Below, one piece after another: positions 21,501-30,521 of a stretch of DNA of 64,000 bases. The stretch comes from Rapana venosa. Lineage: Eukaryota; Mollusca; Gastropoda; Neogastropoda; Muricidae. The first letter of the stretch is position 1. Every line of letters begins with the position of its first letter. The notes below the pieces were generated by a model that saw only the letters and a program-made list of their open reading frames with translations, had not been told where the DNA came from and ran no database searches. A program made the translations under genes and the position numbers. The stretch lies in assembly GCA_028751875.1 (NCBI GenBank), contig CM054155.1:55996880-56060879 (forward strand), given 5' to 3'.

Positions 21501-21713
21501 ACATCGATGTATGACATTTTTCAACATTACATTACCTGGCAAGGCCACATTGAGCCTCATCCTTCTTATTGCTTTATCACAGGAAAAAGCAGCAGTGATA
21601 CATACATTCGTTCACTGCTGCATCTCCATTGCAATTCAGTCAACATCGATATATCTCCTTTCACCTTGACTGACTTACTGTCTGACTTGACTAACTGACT
21701 GACTGGGCTGACT

Positions 21714-21812
21714 GACAGAATTCACAAATCCGCATACACACGGGGACTGGATGTAAAAAAAGCACATAAATGCTTATTCCATTATCCTCGGTATACAAAA
21801 ATAAATTTTAAA
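21714..21812 (+). mobile_element. tRNA-headed SINE, 3' fragment
   Basis: It contains only the last part of the family: acagaattcacaaatccgca, cggggactggatgtaaaaaa, cttattccattatcctcgg, then an A-rich end. Confidence 0.8.
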
Positions 21813-22130
21813 AAAAACTTCTCCCTGTAAGGTGAGCACGGTGGAGCCCACCCCCTCTCCAGACATAAGGGTGCATGCTGAGTAGGTTTGTGCCATCCAT
21901 CCATCCCACTAATTCTCCTTTTCTACAAAAGGGCAGGTGGGGTTTTAATGTGCGCGCAAGATGCTGTGTGTCGTTTGCGCACACGGGGGGGCCCTGTTTC
22001 TAGTCTCTTTGGAAGGATTTTCGGGGGAGTGCAGTCCGTACTGATGTTCACTAAATCCTGATCTTGGGCCGTCAGATCCTAAGCGCAGCTCTGTGACCAT
22101 TAGTCTGTGCTGTGCTGTACCCCATCTGTG
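21812..22130. other. Spacer with SINE-like debris
   Basis: It holds fragments resembling the family body (tttaatgtgcgcgcaagatg, ggactttt-like and ctgatgttca pieces at 21935-22060) but heavily altered. No gene is seen. Confidence 0.4.
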
Positions 22131-22134
22131 TTGC

Positions 22135-22460
22135 TGTCGCTGTCTTCCTTCACTGTGTGAAGACAGCCCACATGGCTGTCTTCCTTCACTGTGTGAAGAC
22201 AGCCCACATGGCTGTCTCCCTTCACTGTGTGAAGACAGCCCACAGCCCACATGGCTGTCTGCCTTTTCTGTGTGAAGACAGCCCGCAGCCCGCATGGCTG
22301 TCTTCCTTCACTGTGTGAAGACAGCCCACATGGCTGTCTTCCTTCACTGTGTGAAGACAGCCCACATGGCTGTCTCCCTTCACTGTGTGAAGACAGCCCA
22401 CGTGGCTGTCTTCCTTTACTGTGTGAAGACAGCCCACAGCCCACATGGCTGTCTTTCTTT
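22135..22460 (+). repeat. 36-bp palindromic minisatellite, 8 copies
   Basis: The unit is gctgtcttccttcactgtgt + gaagacagcccacatg. Within each unit GCTGTCTTC pairs with GAAGACAGC, and CTTCAC pairs with GTGAAG, leaving a TGT loop centre, so every unit is a near-perfect hairpin. Three units carry an added 7-base cacagcc/cgcagcc duplication. Frames on both strands are open only because of the repeat. Confidence 0.95.
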
Positions 22461-22790
22461 GACCCTAACCACCAGCATTGTCACTCTTATTCATTCACTC
22501 ATGCAGCCAAGACCTACTTTAAAACGTTGTTATGGATTGCAATGTCATCTTCATATCGCTGTCAGCCTTAACATCTTATTCTATCTAACCCGCACTTTCC
22601 TTGAAAAGAGAAAAGAAATTCTTTTGAAGTCGGAGTGTGGCTGCCTATATGGAGAGGTACTTCAAAATAGTCATACACATAACTTCTTGTCCAACAATTA
22701 TATCTTTATGCTCTCACATGATTTCCAGGTGAGATGTGTGAGACAGAGTGCATGATCCTATTTTTCTGCTTGACCCCTAAAGAAAACCTC
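22460..22790. other. Spacer between minisatellites
   Basis: Unique sequence. The part from 22595 to 22740 (cttgaaaagagaaaagaaatt ... atttccaggtgagatg) resembles 5137-5258 in the VWDE-like intron (tttgaagtcg...tggctg...catttccaggtgagatgag), so it is a dispersed repeat of about 130 bases present twice in the window. Confidence 0.5.
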
Positions 22791-22799
22791 GGGAATGCC

Positions 22800-23100
22800 A
22801 AACAGCAGCAACAATGGCAGCAGCAGCAGCAACAATTTTTGCAGCAGCACAACAGCAACAACGATTGCAGCAGCAAAACAACAATGACTGCAGTAGCAAC
22901 AACAGCAACGCCCATGACTACAGCAGCAACACAGTAACAACAATGACTGCTGCAGCAGCAACAGCAACAACAATGACTGCAGTAGCAACAACAGCAACAA
23001 CAGCAACAACAATGACTACAGCAGCAACAACAATGACTGCAGCAGCAGCAACAATGACTGCAGCAGCAACAACAACAACAATGGCAGCAGCATGGGTCCT
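22800..23100 (+). repeat. CAG/CAA-rich minisatellite, block 1
   Basis: Triplet-based units acaacaatgactgcagcagc repeat with variants. Gln or Thr/Ala frames are open but have no gene context. The same repeat resumes at 23985-24180 on the other side of the 37-bp array. Confidence 0.88.
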
Positions 23101-23219
23101 TTCATTTCTTTTTGTCCTTTCATTTCTTTTTCATTGCTTTTGTAACGCCAACTTTCCTTTAACAGGTGCTGCCTACCCTCCTGTCACTAATTCCATCTCT
23201 ATCCATTCCCTTATGTCAC

Positions 23220-23990
23220 ATCACTGATTCCATCTATATCCGTTCCCCAACATCACATCACTGTTTCCATCTCTATCCGTTCCCTGACGTCACATCACTG
23301 TTTCTATCTCTATCCGTTCCCTGACCACACATAAATGATTTCATCTCTATCCCTTCCCTGATATAACTGATTTCATCTCTATCCGTTCCCTGGAAAAACA
23401 TCACTGATTTCATCTCTATCCGTTCCCTGACGTCGCACCACTGGTTTCATCTCTATCCGTTCCCTGACGTGACATCACTGATTTCATCTGAGCGCTTTGA
23501 TTTGTTGCTTTACAAGATTCAGCGCTGTATAATTTCCATACATTATTATTATTATTCATCTCTATTCCGTTCCCTGACATCACATCACTAATTTCATCCC
23601 TATCCGTTCCCTGAAATAACTTATTTCATTTCTATCCGTTACCTGGAAAAACATCACTGATTTCATCTCTTCATTCCATGACGTCACATCACTGATTTCA
23701 TCTCTATCTGTTCCCTGACGTCACATCACTTATTCCACCTCTATCTGTTCCCTGACGTCACATCACTGATTTCATCTCTATCTGTTCCCTGACGTCACAT
23801 CACTGATTTCATCCCTACCTGTTCCCCGACGTCACATCACTGATTTCATCTCTATCTGTTCCCTGACGTCACATCACTGATTTCATCTCTATCTGTTCCC
23901 TGACGTCACATCACTCATTCCACCTCTATCTGTTCCCTGACGTCACATCACTGATTTCATCTCTATTCGTTCCCTGACATCACATCACAA
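23220..23990 (+). repeat. 37-bp minisatellite carrying a CRE palindrome in each unit
   Basis: The unit is ctgatttcatctctatctgt + tccctgacgtcacatca. About 19-20 copies are present. Roughly eight keep the exact palindrome TGACGTCA (for example near 23285, 23680, 23716, 23753 and 23938); others differ by one base or lack it. The first copies begin just after unrelated sequence at 23200. One copy is interrupted by the 65-bp element at 23490. Confidence 0.93.
23490..23554 (+). mobile_element. 65-bp AGCGCT element inserted in the 37-bp array, with target-site duplication
   Basis: It starts gagcgctttgatttgttgct, continues tacaagattcagcgctgtat and aatttccatac, and ends in (ATT)n. The flanking array unit is duplicated as TTCATCT at 23483-23489 and 23555-23561. 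Because the array repeats, the uninterrupted neighbour units serve as the empty site, so this is direct evidence of insertion. Confidence 0.9.
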
Positions 23991-24185
23991 CAATGACTCC
24001 AGCAGCAGCAGCAACAATGACTGCAGCGGCAACAACAGCAACAGCAATGACTGCAGTATCAACAACAACAATGACTGCAGCAACAATAACAACAACAGCA
24101 ATGGTAGCAGCACTAACAAAAACAGCAGTGATTGCAGCATCAACATCAACAACAACAGCATCAACAACAAGATCAACAAAATTGA
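23985..24185 (+). repeat. CAG/CAA-rich minisatellite, block 2
   Basis: Same type as 22800-23100: acaacaatgactgcagcagc and aacaacaacagcatc units. A small further remnant lies at about 24660-24745. Confidence 0.88.
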
Positions 24186-24289
24186 TATATTTTTCACGAG
24201 TATCCTTTTCAATACTTATTCTCGTCCTGACTCTAACCTGTTTAATGTCTATTTTTGTTGATTTCTCTTTTCGTCGTGGGTGAGTTGAG

Positions 24290-25010
24290 GTGTTAATCCA
24301 CGTCGCTAGTCCACTCACTGATTCATCTCTTACGTTCTTGAGTCAAATCACGATTTAACTCGGGACGGACGCACCTGATTCCAATCATCGTTCCTTGGGC
24401 GATCATATTCATCTTGATCTTCACACACTGATTTCATGCCTATCAGTCCCTGATCGTCAAGACCATGGATCATGATGTCCAGACCATCATGGATTGATCC
24501 CCAGTCCCTGAGTAGCATCAGCCAATTTATGTATCCATGAAAAACCACTGATATTCCATCTCAGCCTGACTAACTGATTTATCTATCAGTCCTTGATAAT
24601 AAATGCATCCAGCCCTGATCATATCATGATCCATCTCTCGTTCTGAATCCATCACAACATCACATGATTGCAGCATCACAACAGCAACTGAATGATGCAT
24701 CAACAACAACTGACTGCAGCATCAATAAAAACACAGCACTGGTATGAGCATCAAAACACTGATGTGATCCATCACAACCATGATATAGCATCAGACCAAC
24801 AGAGATCACACAAATTGATTGTATATTCAACACTTATAAAAACACTGTGTGCATCAACCCTAGTTATAATGGTCATCTTGATTGTTGCATTTTGGGAGCG
24901 ATGGAGGTTGGAGATAACAATGCACGATATGTCCCATCCTACTCCTGATATGCGTATCAAACCACTGATTATCCATCACTGGACCAGCTGTGTCGATAGC
25001 GCATCACAGA
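24290..25010 (+). repeat. Decayed satellite transition zone
   Basis: Sequence with scattered 'ctgatttcat', 'ccactgat' and 'catcatgatcc' words, like a mixture of the 37-bp unit to its left and the 23-bp unit to its right, with no intact unit. Either an eroded array edge or low-accuracy assembly. Confidence 0.5.
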
Positions 25011-25024
25011 TACTTGATCTTCAA

Positions 25025-25570
25025 CCCTGATATGATGCATCAGACCACTGATGTCTGCATCAGACCACTGATATATGCTCACTGATATATGCATCAGACC
25101 ACTGATATGATGCATCATAGACACTGATAAGATCCACCACAGACCACTGATATGATGCAACACAGACCACTGATGTGATGCATCAGACCACTGATATGAT
25201 GCAACACACACCACTGATATGATGCATCATAGACCACTGATATGATGCAACACAGACCACTGATGTGATCCATCCAGACCACTGATATGATGCATCACAG
25301 ACCACTGATATGATGCATCACAGATCACTGATATGCATCAGACCACTGATATGATGCATCACAGACCACTGATATGATCCATCACAGACCACTGATATTA
25401 TGCATCAGACCACTGATAAGATCCATCACAGACCACTGATATGATCTCACTGATATGATGCATTACAGACCACTGATATGATGCATCAAGACCACTGATA
25501 GATCCACCACAGACCAATGATAAGATCCACCACAGACCACTGATAAGATCCATCAGACCACTGATATCTA
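25025..25570 (+). repeat. 23-bp minisatellite
   Basis: The unit is ccactgatatgatgcatcac + aga, with about 22 copies, length variants of 16-24 bases and a second type (gataagatccaccacagacc). ATGCAT and TGATATGATGCATCA give weak internal symmetry. Confidence 0.92.
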
Positions 25571-25915
25571 TGCTTGAAATTCGGGCTGCACTGTGAAAGG
25601 GCAGTGTACAACGGCACCCCCTTTCACGTGGACTGCAGATTGAGATAATAAGATGAATACTGGTTTTCCTGCAGAATCTGCCAGGATTTTGTTTTACTCA
25701 GTTGTGTGTTTCACTTTGTGTCTTTCTTCTGATTGCTAAATGCATACTGCAGCTCCAAGTGTCACGTAGGATTTACCGTCTCCTTTGAAACACTAGCACC
25801 CACATCAGTATTCTTAGTCGCTAATGGATCGAAGTAGAAGAGTGTGTAGCATCACGCGGCAATGCCTACCAGTAAGGTAGTCACATGTGGACTTCAGGCG
25901 TGGGGTCTAAACACA
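25570..25915. other. Spacer without recognised features
   Basis: Unique sequence, no splice-flanked open frame or repeat family seen. Confidence 0.4.
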
Positions 25916-26180
25916 ATTCCAGGGTAGAAGCGTGTTTCTTGAGCAAGAAATGTTCCCCGCTCTCACCGGCACAAATGGCCTACTCTACCGAAATGCAGAA
26001 CGGGCTTTAACGTGCGCGCGCGCGTTTTGATGATGATGATGATGATAATGATATATGGAATTTATATAGCGCTGAATCTTGTAAAAACAAACAAATCGAA
26101 GCGCACGACCTCGGTTTGTAGTCTCATCTGAACGATTTTGTAGAGGGAGATTGAGGGCACTTGAAAGAACCCACGTCAAC
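25915..26180 (-). mobile_element. tRNA-headed SINE body split by a nested 65-bp element
   Basis: The SINE part ctctcaccggcacaaatggc to ctttaacgtgcgcgcg (to about 26024) resumes at cgacctcggtttgtagtctc (26107). Between lies an inverted 65-bp element preceded by (GAT)n: atatggaatttatatagcgc to aaatcgaagcgc (26025-26104). Some SINE bases at the junction are missing, so this was not a simple insertion. Confidence 0.82.
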
Positions 26181-26320
26181 AACAAAAATGACTGTGTCCC
26201 TTGCAAGCATTCTCTAGAGAAAGGTGACCTTGTGGGGAAGCAAGTACATTCGCAAACAGGAAATTTCAGATAAACAATAAAACGATGGCGCTGCACTTAT
26301 GGCAACGCACTCAACCCAGC

Positions 26321-26321
<1 letters not shown>

Positions 26322-26391
<70 letters not shown>
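26322..26391. repeat. (GA)n microsatellite
   Basis: About 35 GA units. It is immediately followed by the 62-bp minisatellite. Confidence 0.92.
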
Positions 26392-26392
<1 letters not shown>

Positions 26393-26404
26393 AGCTCGAT
26401 TTGT

Positions 26405-26910
26405 TTACGTACACACAGAAATCTGCCGCGGTTGAAATGGGATTTTCAAACCTTCCAGGACATTGTTTATGTACACACAGAAATCTGCGATAGTTGAAAT
26501 GGGATTTTCAAACCTTCCAGGACATTGTTGATGTACACACAGAAATCTGACGTAGTTGAAATGGGATTTTCAAACCTTCCAGGACATTGTTGATGTACAC
26601 ACACAGAAATCTGCCGTGGATGAAATGGGATTTTTGAAACCTTCCAGAACATTGTTGATGCACACACAGAAATCTGCCGTAGTTGAAATGGGATTTTCAA
26701 ACCTTCCAGGACATTGTTGATGTACACACAGAAATCTGCCGTAGTTTAAAATGGGATTTTCAAACCTTCCAGGACATTGTTGATGTACACACACAGAAAT
26801 CTGCCGTAGTTGAAATGGGATTTTTCAAACCTTCCAGGACATTGTTGATGTACACACAGAAATCTGCCGTGGTTGAAAATAATGGGATTTTCAAACCTTC
26901 CAGAACTTGT
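26405..26910 (+). repeat. 62-bp minisatellite, 8 copies
   Basis: The unit is gttgaaatgggattttcaaa + ccttccaggacattgttgat + gtacacacagaaatctgccg + ta. Copies differ at 1-5 positions. Decayed copies continue to about 27130 (gttgaagggattttcgcaa, gccgggttgaaaattatggg). Confidence 0.93.
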
Positions 26911-27685
26911 GCACCCACCATAACATCCCCAATAAAAGGATCAACTTCCGCATTTTGATTCACACACAGAATCGTGCCGTTGGCAGGGTAGGCTTTCTCT
27001 AACCTCGACATGTTTGGTCTCCACGATGTGCCGAGTTGAAGGGATTTTCGCAAATCTGCCAGGACCCTAGTGATGTGATCACCAATCGGCCGGGTTGAAA
27101 ATTATGGGTTGTCAATTCCGACTTCGTGCATCCACTTTATAACCTGCCCGCAGACATAAGGACTCAATCTAATACTCAAAATCCTACTCAAGACTTGCGT
27201 TAGCGCATATTCTCTCTGAAGGATCAAGCCTGCATTCCTACTCTCTCACATGTGCACGTAATGAAGATACCCCAATGTTGAACAACGATTTTCACAAACG
27301 TGGGCTCCGCAAGCTTATGGAATATTTGATGGTGCAAGTATTTGTTTTCAATGCCAATCTTGCAGCGGCCTGACAGCAGGGTGAATAAACGTATTAGATA
27401 TGAAAAGAAATCTTAGTTTGGAATAATTATTGAGGCTATTTGCAAAGACAAATAGGTTTCAAACCTATCTTGCCAGTAAGCATATGGATAATCCAATAAG
27501 TTTAACAAACAGATATTACAAACTGTATGAAAATTATGAAATAAAGATAAAAAAAAGAACATACATGAAGTCCGATAACTTTATTGAAGGTAGTAGGGTG
27601 ATGAGCGAGGCTGGTCAGATAACTCTACCATTCATTGCCTAGGGGGGCGCGAGAGCTATATATTGTTAAAAAAAAGTATGGCAGA
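26910..27685. other. Spacer with a 70-codon unassigned open frame
   Basis: Decayed 62-bp repeat to about 27130, then unique sequence. A plus-strand frame at 27430-27642 (Lys/Asn/Tyr-rich) resembles no family and is not supported as a gene. Confidence 0.4.
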
Positions 27686-27807
27686 GCGGGCGCCCTCATT
27701 GCGCCCATCTCCTCTCCCTCGCTGCTTTACCTTCCCTGACCCTAAAGAGGGCAGGTACCCATTTACAGCTGGGTGAACTGTACTGAAGCCAAGGCGCGCA
27801 AACGGTC
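27686..27807 (-). mobile_element. tRNA/5S SINE fragment cut by the 65-bp element
   Basis: The minus-strand body (cctaaagagggcaggtaccc, agccaaggcgcgcaaacgg) stops within the 5S-derived part (ggtcac) at 27807, exactly where a 65-bp element begins. The tRNA head is lost. Confidence 0.85.
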
Positions 27808-27880
27808 ACTCCATAATAATAATTAATGTGGAATTTTTATAGCGCTAAATCTTGCAAGAAAACCAATCAAAGCGCTTTCA
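27808..27880 (-). mobile_element. 65-bp AGCGCT element copy
   Basis: (ATA)n-like start (ccataataataattaatg), then tggaatttttatagcgctaa, atcttgcaag and caaagcgctt. Both AGCGCT boxes are present. Confidence 0.82.
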
Positions 27881-27935
27881 TTCATCCTACTCATTCACAT
27901 GCAGCCAGTTACAATTAATAGGATTTTTTTTTTAC

Positions 27936-28324
27936 AAGTTCGAATGTATACAAAAACCGTCGAACGTTTGTTGAAGAGCTGTGAAAACCGAATGCTACGC
28001 TACATGACAAAGACCAAATGGGAAGACAGGATCACGAATGAAGAACTATGGAGAATGGGCAAAGTTGATGATCTGAAGTCTGTAGCTAGTAGCAATAGAC
28101 TGCGCTGGTTTGGGCATCTTCAACGGAAAGCAGACCACCACATCATAAAAAGAGCAATGAACTTCGTAGTGGATGGAAAGAGATCAAAGGGAGACCTAGA
28201 AAGACCTGCCTGTATTGCAGATGATCTTAGAGAAAGGGACATAAATAAAGAGGAAGCTCAAAACAGAGAGAGAGAGGGATGGAGAAGGCTCATCAATGTC
28301 AAACCTCCCCTGGGAGAAACATGA
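27936..28324 (+). mobile_element. LINE 3' end: RT C-terminus of RTE/craniofacial-protein-like type
   Basis: An uninterrupted frame encodes TKTVERLLKSCENRMLRYM, then NRLRWFGHLQRK, then GDLERPACIADDL and EREGWRRLI. The 'NRLRWFGHxxR ... RPxxxxxDDL ... A..R..WRRL' layout is typical of the C-terminal end of many LINE ORF2 proteins. The stop is at 28322, followed by an A-rich and CA-rich tail. Confidence 0.85.
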
Positions 28325-28489
28325 CAAAAAAGGAAGAAGGAAGTTCAAATGTATACACACACGCTCGCGCACACACAGCACACCCACACACACACAAAGG
28401 TTTACTCCCCGGCAGGGTGATGGGGTTTTGGCTGTTGGGGGCAGGGACAAAAATGAAACGGAACAAGAGGGGAGAATTTGAATTAAATT

Positions 28490-28610
28490 TGAATTAAATG
28501 AGAATTTGAAGTAAATGTGTCTTGAGGCCGGTTTTAAAAGCGTCATAACTAGGCTTTTGGCAAAGGGAGAGAGGGAGGTCATTCCAGATCAATGGACCAG
28601 ATGTGATGAT
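28490..28610 (-). mobile_element. LINE terminal segment (WNDLP...FKTGLKTHL), copy 1
   Basis: The minus strand reads SGPLIWNDLPLSLCQKPSYD then AFKTGLKTHLLQ. The motif 'GPxxWNxLPxxxRxxxxxxxFKxxLKTHLF' is the typical C-terminus of CR1/Rex/L2-type LINE polymerases. The 65-bp element interrupts the upstream part at 28600. Confidence 0.85.
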
Positions 28611-28690
28611 AATAATAATAATAATAATATATAGATTTTTTATAAGCGCTAAATCTTTGTAAAACAAACAAATCGAAGCGCTTGCACTCA
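28598..28690 (-). mobile_element. 65-bp AGCGCT element copy inside a LINE end
   Basis: gatgataataataataataa leads into tatagattttttataagcgc, then taaatctttgtaaaacaaac and aaatcgaagcgcttgc. It interrupts a LINE C-terminus whose second copy (28795-29045) shows the uninterrupted arrangement. Confidence 0.85.
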
Positions 28691-28745
28691 ATTCATTTAA
28701 ACGCATGCAACTTGCCTCAAATAACATAAGATATTTTTAATGTAT

Positions 28746-28748
<3 letters not shown>

Positions 28749-28789
<41 letters not shown>
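28749..28789. repeat. (CA)n microsatellite, tail of a LINE copy
   Basis: About 20 CA units immediately 3' (on the minus strand, read as TG) of the LINE copy at 28795. Confidence 0.9.
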
Positions 28790-28791
<2 letters not shown>

Positions 28792-28794
28792 AGG

Positions 28795-29045
28795 TGGTGA
28801 TGAGAAAAGTAGGAACAGATATGAGGGGAAAGTGTCAGGTAGGAAATAAGTGCGTTTTGAGGCTGGATTTGAAGGTGTCAAGTGAAAGCTTTTGGCGAAG
28901 TGAAAGAGGGAGATCATTCCAGGTGGATGGACCAGAAACAGAGAAAAAGCGACGGCCAACAGTGGTTTGTTTGAATCTGGGTGTTCGAAAGCGCAAAGTA
29001 TCTGTGGCTGAGCGAAGGGAACGGGATGGAGTGTACAGAAGACAG
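28795..29045 (-). mobile_element. LINE terminal segment, copy 2, frame intact
   Basis: The minus strand reads RSLRSATDTLRFRTPRF, KQTTVGRRFFSVSGPS, TWNDLPLSLRQKLSLDTF and KSSLKTHLFPT, then a stop and a (TG)n tail. It is better preserved than copy 1 and gives the family's C-terminal structure in one frame. Upstream it is bounded by a tacagtacagtttag repeat (29045-29113). Confidence 0.88.
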
Positions 29046-29113
29046 GAGTACAGTACAGTTTAGTACAGTACAGTTTAGTGCAGTACAGTACAGTTTAGTA
29101 CAGTACAGTACAA
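29045..29113. repeat. TACAGTACAGTTTAG tandem repeat
   Basis: About four to five units of a 10-20 base motif built from TACAGTACAGTTTAG. Confidence 0.88.
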
Positions 29114-29159
29114 AAAGGACAAACTCACAAGCAAAGAGATACATGTGAACACAAAATAC

Positions 29160-29330
29160 TTGCAAAGCACGCGTGCGCTCACACACAGTGTCTAATATCC
29201 ATTTAGTGAAGAGACGTAAAACGAAATCGAAAACACACACACGAACACACACACGCTAGCACGCACACATACATACAAACACACACACGTGCGCACGCTC
29301 GGACTCACACACACACGCGCGCGCGCACGA
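29160..29330. repeat. CA/CG-rich alternating stretch
   Basis: Interrupted CACACACG blocks with cacacgcgcgcgcgcacg at 29311-29329. Confidence 0.75.
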
Positions 29331-29453
29331 ATTAAGAACTGTAGTCCATTGGCTTCTTTTGGAGTTCAAAGGCTATAAAGTAATAATGTAAGAGAGTATT
29401 GATCCACATGTTAACATGTATTTATTCATTCTTTTTTTTTTTAATTCTTTTTA

Positions 29454-29690
29454 TTTCGAGGATAATGAAATAAGCATTCATGTGCCTTTTTCATCCAGTC
29501 CCTGTGTGTATGCAGTTTTCTAAATTTTGTCATCCGTTCCCACCGGCACACAATGGCCTACTCTTCCGAAAAGGGGAACTGGTTTTAACGTGTGCGCAAG
29601 ATGTTCTGTGTGCGGGGACCTCGGTTAATAGTCTCCTCAGAAGGACTTTTAGGGAGAGAAGAGTGGGCACTATTGTTGACATTGACCTTG
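29454..29690 (-). mobile_element. tRNA-headed SINE without head
   Basis: It runs from the tail (tcgaggataatgaaataagc) through tgtgtatgcagttttctaaa, ggcctactcttccgaaaagg and gacctcggttaatagtctcc to gagtgggcactattgttgac. The tRNA head is replaced by unrelated sequence. Confidence 0.85.
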
Positions 29691-30020
29691 AATGATGACT
29701 AAAATACTAAGTACCACTGACTGGTAAACTGAATAGCAATACAATTTCGCTGCCTGGCCGAGTGTGATCAATTTTCCCAACTGAAACACTGTCCTCCCCA
29801 CAAATGACAACCATTGCAAAACTAACATTGATCTGAAACCCTCTTTTAGAACAAACTGATTTCAAAGTTTTCAAATTTAGTACATTCCATAATGAAATAA
29901 AACTCGCCTCTAATCATACCCATGTTGCCACTGCAACAATGACATAACTCTGGAAGGATACTGTTTATCAGTTTCCATTTGCAATTTGGGATCACATGCC
30001 TCTGTTAAGGTCATTTTGTA
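29690..30020. other. Spacer without recognised features
   Basis: Unique sequence downstream (on the minus strand) of the filamin-type exon. No exon or repeat recognised. Confidence 0.45.
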
Positions 30021-30025
30021 GCTTG

Positions 30026-30080
<55 letters not shown>

Positions 30081-30090
30081 TCACTCATGT
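30026..30090. repeat. (CA)n microsatellite
   Basis: About 25 CA units, ending about 50 bases before the donor site of the minus-strand exon at 30138. Confidence 0.92.
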
Positions 30091-30137
30091 GTGTGTGTAT
30101 AGGCCTACATGTGACAATAACTGCTACTTATCCATAC

Positions 30138-30306
30138 CTCGGGGCCCTCTGACTCGCACTGCTAGTTGCCCGGCCCCTGCACCGTGAGTTTCCACCAGGA
30201 ATATGGATTCGAAGCTGTACAGCACCACCATCCTCGATGCCTGGCCCGAAGACACGCACCTTACTGGCATCTGGAGGTTCTCCAATCCGCAGAACAAAGG
30301 GGCTTC
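30138..30306 (-). CDS. Filamin-type Ig repeat exon, with one-base frameshift
   Basis: Acceptor ttgtgcAG, donor cccgaGGTATGG on the minus strand. The first frame reads SPFVLRIGEPPDASKVRVF then GPGIEDG; the next frame continues VLYSFESIFLVETHGAGAG then QLAVRVRGPRG. These are hallmarks of filamin repeats: SPF at a repeat end, then DASKVxxxGPG at the next start, a beta-strand ending in (E)T+GAGxGxLxVxVxGP. The frames join after one extra G in GATGGTGGTGCTG (about 30244-30250). Without it the exon is 168 bases with phase-1 boundaries. The product would bind or cross-link actin-linked proteins; single repeats also occur in TRIM proteins. Confidence 0.85.
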
Positions 30307-30309
30307 CTG

Positions 30310-30484
30310 CACAAGTAATGTTCTGTCCTTCCTAACACTGATGCTTTTGTGTGTGTTGAAACAGAAGTAAGGTCTACCTATACCAAACTGGAGGCTTTCT
30401 TCAGTAACATTTTATGACATGCAATGGTTTGTTTGTTAATGACCAATGGGAGAGAAAGAGAAAGGAAGGGATGAGGGGAAAGGG

Positions 30485-30521
<37 letters not shown>

